A stretch of 14,375 bases of DNA from Scenedesmus sp. ARA3 (lineage: Eukaryota; Chlorophyta; Chlorophyceae; Sphaeropleales; Scenedesmaceae), in contig RWJK01001483.1 of NCBI GenBank assembly GCA_004335835.1, positions 3,314 to 17,688 on the forward strand, read 5' to 3'. Below are positions 8,918-14,375 of the stretch, one piece after another. Under the pieces are notes generated by a model. The model saw only the letters and a list, made by a program, of their open reading frames with translations. It made no database searches and was not told where the DNA came from. Position 1 is the first letter of the stretch, and every line of letters begins with the position of its first letter. The position numbers and the translations under genes were made by a program.

Positions 8918-11900
8918 AGGCAGCAGTGCCTGAGCCCACAGTTGCCAGCCTGGGGCGCAAGCTGCTCGACCTCGTGTCTGGTCAGGCAGTCTTTGGGTCT
9001 GGTGAGGCAAATGCATTGGACTTCTTGCACACCCTTCGTCAAACACAGCTTGCAAACTTCACTTACCTCTGCAATAAGAATGAACGCAGATTTGCTTGCA
9101 CCCCAGCCACAAGGGCCACTGTACTGCAGCAGCTGGTGCGCCTGCTGCCAGTATTGCACGAAGCTGTTGTGGGTATTGTTGTAGCAACGTATGCTGTGCC
9201 TGCTGTTGCCTGCAGATGACCGTGTGCGCGTGAGCCCAACCAACACTTACCCCTGGTGAGTGGATACCATGCGCTAGACTCTGCACCAATGCTTGACTCC
9301 CTTCACAGTGCTGCTAGCAGTGATACCTCAGCTACGTTGCGTGTCCGACCCGATGTTGGTGTTCCGACTGCTGTGGTTCATTGCCAGCGTTGCTGTACAC
9401 GTATGGCAGTGTGGCAGCCACACCAAAACAAGCTACTTTGGCAGCACACCATCTGTTGCTTATTGCTGTCATCACTCAAGACATACACCGTCACTCTGCA
9501 TGCGAATGCGCAGTTGCTATCTCATCTCTGCCACGGGCATCATGCAGCAACACTCACGGGATCCAGCGCCTCATGGCCCAGCCCTTCTCACGCCTGATGC
9601 AATGCCTGCAGGAGGACTGTGGGTTTGGTCCAGTTCACTGTCCAAGGCAGGAGCTTCGGCTGCTCTGGCGCCATGATCTCCCCCACATCCTTCATCACAG
9701 CTGGTCACTGCGTGCACAGCGGCAGGGGAGGGGCCTGGGCATCTGAGATTCGCTTCTCACCTGGTGCAGGTGCGCAGCCGTGGCGAATCAAGTACTGAAA
9801 GATTGACGTTGTGAGGGTATGTCGTAGCAAACCAGAAGGCATGCCATGCCCCACGCATGCTGTCGTGTCCGAAACCATTGTTTCAGTGTTTCAACATGAC
9901 CCGTGCCGCGACGCAGTGGAAGGGAGATCCATGTGTTGGCAAGAACAGAGACGTGCAAGGTTGTCAGCGCATGAGAACTGCTGCATGCTGCATGCTGCAT
10001 GCTGAGGTTTGCATGCTGACAGCCATCATGCAACACTGAGCCGCACGGCTCACCATACACTGTTCGGAGGTTGAACATACTGTTTGGGGGTGGAACATAG
10101 ATCAGGATGCGACCTTTGTTTGGTCTGTCTTGTTGTTGTCATTGTTGCTGCTGCCACAGATGGATCAGGTCGCCCTTATGGCACCATCAGCTGGGACTGG
10201 GTCACCACATACCAGGAGTGGATCAACAATGGCTGCAACGATCCAAACGGCTGCCCCATAGATCAGTTCCGGTACGACCTGGCAGTGGTCCGCCTGTCCT
10301 CTGCGCCCAATGTTGGATGGCTGGGCCTGGCAGCGAGCGACGTCTTCAACCAGATCCCTGTCACCACTGCCGGGTGAGTACCGTACAGAAGTACGTGCCT
10401 CTTTATAACAGGGGTGTGATGGAGTCTGGGGTGTATGTGCTGACTGTCACCAGCTATCCGCACACATAGAGGGTGCTTACATCGGGCCTTGCTGTCTAGG
10501 GGCGTCGAGATGGATGAGTGTATCATGTAGGCCCGCATACCCCTCAGCTGTAAAGCTGGACGCCCGGTGAGTTACATAATCGTATATGTATGATGGTGAG
10601 CAACATGGAAGCGGGGCCTCACAGCCAGCCAGCCATTCAGCCTGCCCAGCACCTCACTGAAGTGTATCACATGTGATAGCTGTACAGCTAGAACGCTGCA
10701 GCATGCCCACCACTGTCACTGGTACCATGCGAGGTGCTGACACTGAACCATCAATCATTGTTACAGCCCAGGTGTCACTGACCATGTTTGTACTCGCGTG
10801 GCGTGTGCACCTGTGTGCTGCAGGTACCCAGGCGACAAGCCAGGTGGCACGATGTGGCGGGCGCAGTGCTCCATCTCTGACAACAACCCCTCTGACTTTA
10901 TCACCAACACCAGGTGCTCACAGCTGCTGCGACGGCCTGGCACGCACTGTCATGCAACTAGATTGAACAAGTGTCAATAATGCCAGCGACATGCGAAAAG
11001 GCAGTACAAGGCATCTAGCACAGCTGGCAGCGTGCATGTCAGAACAGTACATCAGTTCTAAACATGAGGCGGTACCATGCAGGCACACAAAGGCATTGGC
11101 ACAATGTGATGTCTAATCTGATGAAGCTGCAGCGACATGGCCAGAAGGACAGAATACATGACCAAGGGTTGTTCTTGCTGTTGAACCAGACTCAATTCAG
11201 CAGATATAAATACTGAATGTGCCGCCTGCTGCTGCTGCTGTTTCATGCCTGCATAACTGTGGCCATACCGTGGCTGGTGTTGCTGTTTGTTTGTTTCAGG
11301 GACTGTGACACCATGGGGGGCCAGTCTGGCTCTGGGATGTGGCAGAACGACAACAACCAAGTCCGTGCAGTGCTGTCACACGGAAGCTCCGACAGCTCCA
11401 ATGGGTTCATGCAGGTGATGAGCAACACCTTTGGCTTGTTCTGCATTGGTGATGTTTTGTACAACATGAGAGCAGCTGCGCCAGATCTGCATATCGGCAA
11501 TTCCTCCCAAGATATAAGTTGGATCTGGAACTTTGAAGTTGCTGTCTCAGAACTCAAGGGCAGCTGTGGTGCATTTTAGCAAAAAGCTTGTGGACACTCT
11601 CTGGGCGCTCTCACGCCCCTTTCCGCTTCTTAACCGTTCAGTTTGCACAGTTGTAGGGTTGCACACTCTTTGGACGCTCTCATGCCCCTTTCTGCTGTCA
11701 AACCGTTCACTTTGAACAGTTGTAGAGATGGTCACTATGCGTGCGGCCCGGCAATTATGAATTTCTGGCCGCAAGGAAGACTGTCACATGTTGCGTTGAT
11801 TTAGTTGTATGGTGCCTATTGACGTGCTGCTGCTGCTCTGTGTACAACTATGTACGCAGATCACAACCAACCGCTTCTGGGATATGCTGAGCTGGGCCGG

Positions 11901-13881
11901 AGGTGGGACCTACAGTGCTGCAGCAGCATGGTGCCACTAGTTATGGCAGCCGCGGTCGTGCCATGCTGCAAAATCAGACCTGAATCATGATGCGCAACAT
12001 TGGCAAGTTGTAAAATTGCGATGCCGCGTGTACCTGTCTGTTGATGCGCTGTTGCATTTGCCTTCCTCAGCACAAGATGAAGCCTGATGTGTATGTGGTT
12101 GCCCAGCAGTTTCAAAATCACAAAGCATGTGGGCTGCCTCATGCGCTGTGAGTCAGCTGTGTAGCACAGCTGCATCATCATCATCGTTCTACCGGCAAGC
12201 ACAAACACAGGCAGTAATGTGTGCTGTGGCCATGTTTACTGTGCATATGCATTTGCTGTGCAGGCAGTTTCACGCCATGGAATGATGCCGGCTCTGGCGA
12301 TGGCTACAAGAATGTCTGGCTGGACAGGTGTGCTGCCTTTGCAACCGAATAGTATATTGATTTGCAGATTATGCGTTGACAATGCTCTTGTAGCGGCAGC
12401 CAGGGATGAGGCAGGCCATGCACCACAGCTGCTGACAGAGCAGCAGTTGCGTTGCTTGATGTTGATATCCTCTGGGGTTTTGTGTTAAGCGCCTACAGGA
12501 ATGCACAGCATAGCTCTGCAAGCAGTCTTCTGCTGTGTGCGCGTGCACACAGAGGCCGCATGACTGCACCCAATAATAATGCAACCATGTCAGGCGAACC
12601 CATGCTGGCGTTGGCCATCATGTGTGCCTTTCTGCCTGCCTGCCTGCAGGCACAACGCTGGAGAGTTCTGCAACGCCCTTCAAGCGATGCAATCTTTCCA
12701 GGTCGAAATGCGCTACAATCCTAACCAGATGAGGGTGCGCTACCAATGCGATGGCTTCCGGGCCAACACTGGCGCTGCTGCCGTGCGCTACGTCACACCA
12801 ACCAACGACTGGGGAGGCGGCAACACCGTCTTCTTTGACAGGCGAGCTGTGAGCTCACTTATGTGTGTCGGGGCAAAGAGTGCAGGATGCAGTGCCCCCA
12901 ATACTAGTATACACCGCCGAGGACTGAGGCCATTCTGCAGCAAGCTGGCATGCTGTTGTCTTGACGCGGCCGCGCAACGTTCAAGCTCCCTGCCTCAGCC
13001 GGAAGCGGTAGCAGGCATTGCTCATGTCAACATGATGCGCAACTGCTGCTGCTGCTGCTCTGGCAACCAAGCAGCAGGTGATGACATGCTGTGCCTCTTG
13101 TCCGCCAACCGCAGGCACAACATTGCTTGCCCGGCCAACCAAGTGCTGCAGCGCTGGCGCCTGGTGCGTCCCAGTGGCAACACCATCGCCTTTGAGTACT
13201 TCTGCGCCCCAGCCAGCCTCAACGTTGGCACGTGTGAGCAGCTCGCAACGCCCTGGAACGACAACGGAAATGGCCAAGTGAACTTCCTCGACAGGTGAGC
13301 ATCAAGCAGTAGCTGCGCTGCTGTGGATGGGTACTTGCTACTGTCGCTACAGCGGTGGTGCGGTAACCGGCCCACAGGCACCAGCTGCGCTGTTGTCCTG
13401 AAACATTGAGCGTTAGCGGTGATTCGCTTAAATACCGGTAAATGCCACGCATAGTACTGTGGGAGGTGCACCCTGCCATGACCAGGGCCTGCCACAACAT
13501 GCACATTCATGCGGTGTACTACACAAAACTGTACTGCAGGCATGTGTGTGCAGTGAAATTTTGAAAAGGACTCGGCACAACTGCCGGGTTGGGCAACAAC
13601 ACACTCGATCGATTTCGCGAAATTTAGCTTTCCATGATTGCATGCAACAGCTGCCGGCTGATGATCAGGTTGCAAAAGACACACATGCTGACCGCAAGTA
13701 TGTTGTTGCACAAACCACATCATCCAATTTGCAGCCAACTTCTGTACACGTATGCTTGCTTTGACGTTGCTGCAGGCACCGCCCCTCTTGCCCTGGAGGC
13801 AAGGTGATGACACAGTGGCAGCTGCAGACCAACAACCCTGCTCGCCAGTACCGCATCGGCTTCACTTGCTGCGGCCGGTAA
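7354..13881 (+). CDS. Secreted Kazal-inhibitor / trypsin-fold serine protease fusion with C-terminal cysteine modules
   Basis: Fourteen exons join in frame to about 716 aa: 7354-7447, 7697-7913, 8179-8256, 8613-9172, 9216-9255, 9612-9769, 10160-10373, 10824-10913, 11300-11414, 11860-11902, 12264-12327, 12650-12841, 13115-13294, 13776-13881. Residues 1-27 are a signal peptide (cleavage likely after ANAYA). A Kazal domain spans C34-C73 with six cysteines (34, 38, 47, 58, 62, 73) and PVCGADGITY. A linker with a poly-Ala tract (exon 4) and two possible N-glycosylation sites (NAS, NFT) follows. The protease starts near VRVSPTNTYPWR, with H362 in TAGHC, D422 in YDLAVVRL and S493 in GGQSGS. The order and spacing resemble bacterial V8-like glutamyl endopeptidases. 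H511 may match the Glu-binding histidine of that group. Three C-terminal modules (from 540, 607 and 667) share TPxND..G and DRH motifs. Exon 12 needs a GC donor; intron 4 is only 43 bases. It should act outside the cell or at the wall. Confidence 0.85.
7697..7816 (+). other. Kazal-type inhibitor domain within the protease gene
   Basis: The domain starts at the exon 2 boundary. It reads CPEPCDLSEVSPVCG, then DGITYQSSC, then CLAVC, and ends at C73. The spacing C-x3-C-x8-C-x10-C-x3-C-x10-C fits the Kazal pattern (bonds 1-5, 2-4, 3-6 in known members). By analogy with ovomucoid domains, the second residue after the second cysteine, L40, would be the P1 residue that meets the target protease. Confidence 0.9.
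7969..8008. repeat. Imperfect 20-base tandem repeat in intron 2 of the protease gene
   Basis: CAGCTGCACATTTGTGCA is followed directly by CAGCTGTACATTCGTGTGCA. This is two nearly identical tandem copies inside an intron. Confidence 0.75.
8326..8365. repeat. (TGCAC)8 pentanucleotide microsatellite
   Basis: Eight five-base units, one changed to TGCAT, lie inside intron 3 of the protease gene. The flanking TGTAA at 8366-8370 is intronic, so it is not read here as the gene's end. Confidence 0.95.
8881..8922 (+). repeat. GCT/GCC run coding poly-alanine in exon 4
   Basis: A GCC/GCT run codes for twelve consecutive alanines between the Kazal and protease domains, followed by EAAVPEP. It is probably a flexible or helical linker and likely varies in length between strains. 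Confidence 0.9.
9173..9215 (+). other. 43-base intron in the protease gene
   Basis: The intron starts GTATTG and ends CTGCAG. Without its removal the frame meets a TGA at 9217-9219, right before the protease domain. The join gives HEAVVDDRVRVSPTNTYPW, which continues into the protease start. The other introns of this gene are 249-481 bases long. Confidence 0.75.
9982..10005. repeat. TGCATGC heptamer repeats in intron 6
   Basis: About three tandem TGCATGC units (a near-palindromic motif), with a further GCATGC at 10010-10016. They are intronic. Confidence 0.8.
11594..11727. repeat. 69-base tandem duplication in intron 9
   Basis: Two copies (11594-11662 and 11663-11727) both start ACACTCT and contain CGCTCTCAYGCCCCTTTC, ACCGTTCA and CAGTTGTAG. 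Each ends in a small imperfect hairpin (AACCGTTCA pairing with TGAACAGTT in the second copy). No coding content is seen. Confidence 0.85.
12264..13881 (+). other. C-terminal repeated modules, one per exon, at DR|H boundaries
   Basis: Exons 11-14 code for three similar modules. Each carries TP(W/T)ND, then glycines, then F/W-(L/F)-DRH. A cysteine follows, then a W/F-x-L/V strand and a closing Y/F-x-C or TCC. Introns 11, 12 and 13 cut the same DR codon in phase 2 (AG|G) before HN or HR. I do not recognise a named family with certainty; the pattern is only vaguely like dermatopontin-type repeats. Confidence 0.75.
12842..13114 (+). other. Probable GC-AG intron
   Basis: The exon 12 end is GACAG|GCGAGC, so the intron would start with GC and end in CGCAG. 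The resulting FFDRHNIACP joins the DRH motif found at both neighbouring module junctions. A nearby GT (12849) would add seven bases, shift the frame and bring a stop early in exon 13. Confidence 0.7.
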
Positions 13882-14108
13882 GGCGGCTGCTGACACCCAA
13901 GGACAAGGCAAGGCCGCCACATGTGTACACCACACCTGCGCACATCATCAATGTTGCTGTCCTGCGGCAGGTCACTGTATGTGTGATCCTTTGTCCAGCT
14001 GTTTCGTGATGCACGTAGCAAACTGTTGATTGCCAATGTATGTTGTGTTGTTGTACGAGTTGACCTCAACTTGTTGTTGATGGTGGAGTTGTAGTCTGTG
14101 ATTTGCAG
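13882..14108. other. Short gap between the protease stop and the PHD exon
   Basis: No coding exon can be placed here with confidence, and no TGTAA is present between the protease stop at 13881 and the window end. The PHD exon's first splice acceptor (TTTGCAG) ends at 14108. Confidence 0.6.
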
Positions 14109-14375
14109 CGCTCTGCTGTTGCTGTGGTTTTATTAACATGGCAATCTGCTCTGGGTGCGATCGGTGCTTTCACCTGCGCTGTGTCATGCCACCCATGTCT
14201 ACTGTTCCCAGTGGTGACTGGTTTTGCCCTGGATGTGACCCTTGGTTTTCCAATGTTTCTGAGCTGTGCGATCCGGATACAGTGCTGCTGTATGCACCTG
14301 GAGATCCTCACGTGGATGATTTTTTGCTGGCTTATGTGCGCAGTGGTATGGATGATGGTGTGCTACAAGGTTTGA
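14109..14375 (+). CDS. PHD zinc-finger exon, partial (host gene or retroelement fragment)
   Basis: In the frame starting at CTC 14111 the exon reads a cysteine cluster (CCCC), then FINMAICSGCDRCFHLRC, PPMSTVPSGDWFCPGC, and after a variable part DDFLLAYVRSGMDDGV to the window end with no stop. The Cys/His spacing C-x2-C-x4-H-x2-C, and the GDWFCPGC ending, are typical of PHD fingers, which read histone H3 tails. The first zinc pair must come from the CCCC run. A TGA at 14099-14101 lies in frame just before the acceptor, so an earlier exon is needed unless translation starts at the ATG 14143, which would lose the first zinc ligands. From memory, algal Ty3-type polyproteins also carry PHD fingers followed by an AY(L/V)-x2-G motif, so this may be a retroelement remnant. 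A join to the protease gene is ruled out by reading frame. Confidence 0.55.
   Translation, partial: RSAVAVVLLTWQSALGAIGAFTCAVSCHPCLLFPVVTGFALDVTLGFPMFLSCAIRIQCCCMHLEILTWMIFCWLMCAVVWMMVCYKV

Noticed and set aside
10549..10576. Copy of the exon 7 donor in intron 7
   Set aside because: Only CCGGTGAGT-like bases are shared; the coding side does not align, so it does not belong with the clear duplications.
13022..13813. 263-codon minus-strand open frame
   Set aside because: It is antisense to exon 13 and part of exon 14 of the protease gene, whose modules align with each other; no protein family is seen on the minus strand.
13876..14375. Splicing of the protease gene (donor GTAAGG at 13878) onto the PHD exon
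   Set aside because: The phases do not match. The join would lead to a TAA within ten codons, and the in-frame TAA at 13879 ends the last module naturally.
1..14375. tRNA or rRNA genes
   Set aside because: I saw no tRNA arms or rRNA-like sequence while reading, but I could not run a covariance search.

Overview
The window looks like nuclear DNA of a green alga (Chlorophyta). Its genes are rich in short introns with GT..AG ends and CAG acceptors. The 3' flanks of two genes carry TGTAA, the usual green-algal polyadenylation signal. CAG/CTG trinucleotide runs are everywhere. One gene encodes a plastid-targeted shikimate kinase whose transit peptide is rich in Ser, Arg, Gln and Ala. I cannot name the species; a Scenedesmus-like chlorophycean is only a guess.

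Layout from left to right. (1) Positions 1-488, minus strand: the first exon of an unrecognised membrane protein that runs off the left edge, with a TATA box at 769-775. (2) Positions 826-952: a decamer minisatellite with a 14-base palindrome. (3) Positions 1482-3613, minus strand: a complete four-exon gene for chloroplast shikimate kinase (348 aa). (4) Positions 3614-4332: a divergent promoter region. (5) Positions 4333-6280, plus strand: a complete four-exon gene for GID8, a LisH-CTLH-CRA subunit of the GID/CTLH ubiquitin ligase (229 aa). (6) Positions 6281-7353: non-coding, holding the GID8 3' flank and the next promoter. (7) Positions 7354-13881, plus strand: a 14-exon gene for a secreted protein of about 716 aa. 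(8) From 14109 to the right edge, plus strand: an exon with a PHD zinc finger.

The 14-exon gene is the most interesting item. It joins a signal peptide, a six-cysteine Kazal protease-inhibitor domain, an Ala-rich linker, a trypsin-fold serine protease resembling bacterial glutamyl endopeptidases (H362, D422, S493), and three cysteine-containing C-terminal modules that probably arose by exon duplication. A tethered inhibitor on a protease suggests a self-restrained extracellular enzyme. All exon joins were made by hand from reading frame and splice signals, and every join keeps the frame.

A second theme is structural. At three exon 3' ends (shikimate kinase exon 2, GID8 exons 2 and 3) the end of the exon together with its splice donor is duplicated about 100-120 bases away, inside the downstream intron. 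One copy is a clean in-frame 51-base potential cassette exon.

The genes show no obvious pathway link. Shikimate kinase makes aromatic amino acid precursors in the plastid, GID8 acts in cytosolic or nuclear ubiquitination, and the protease is secreted.
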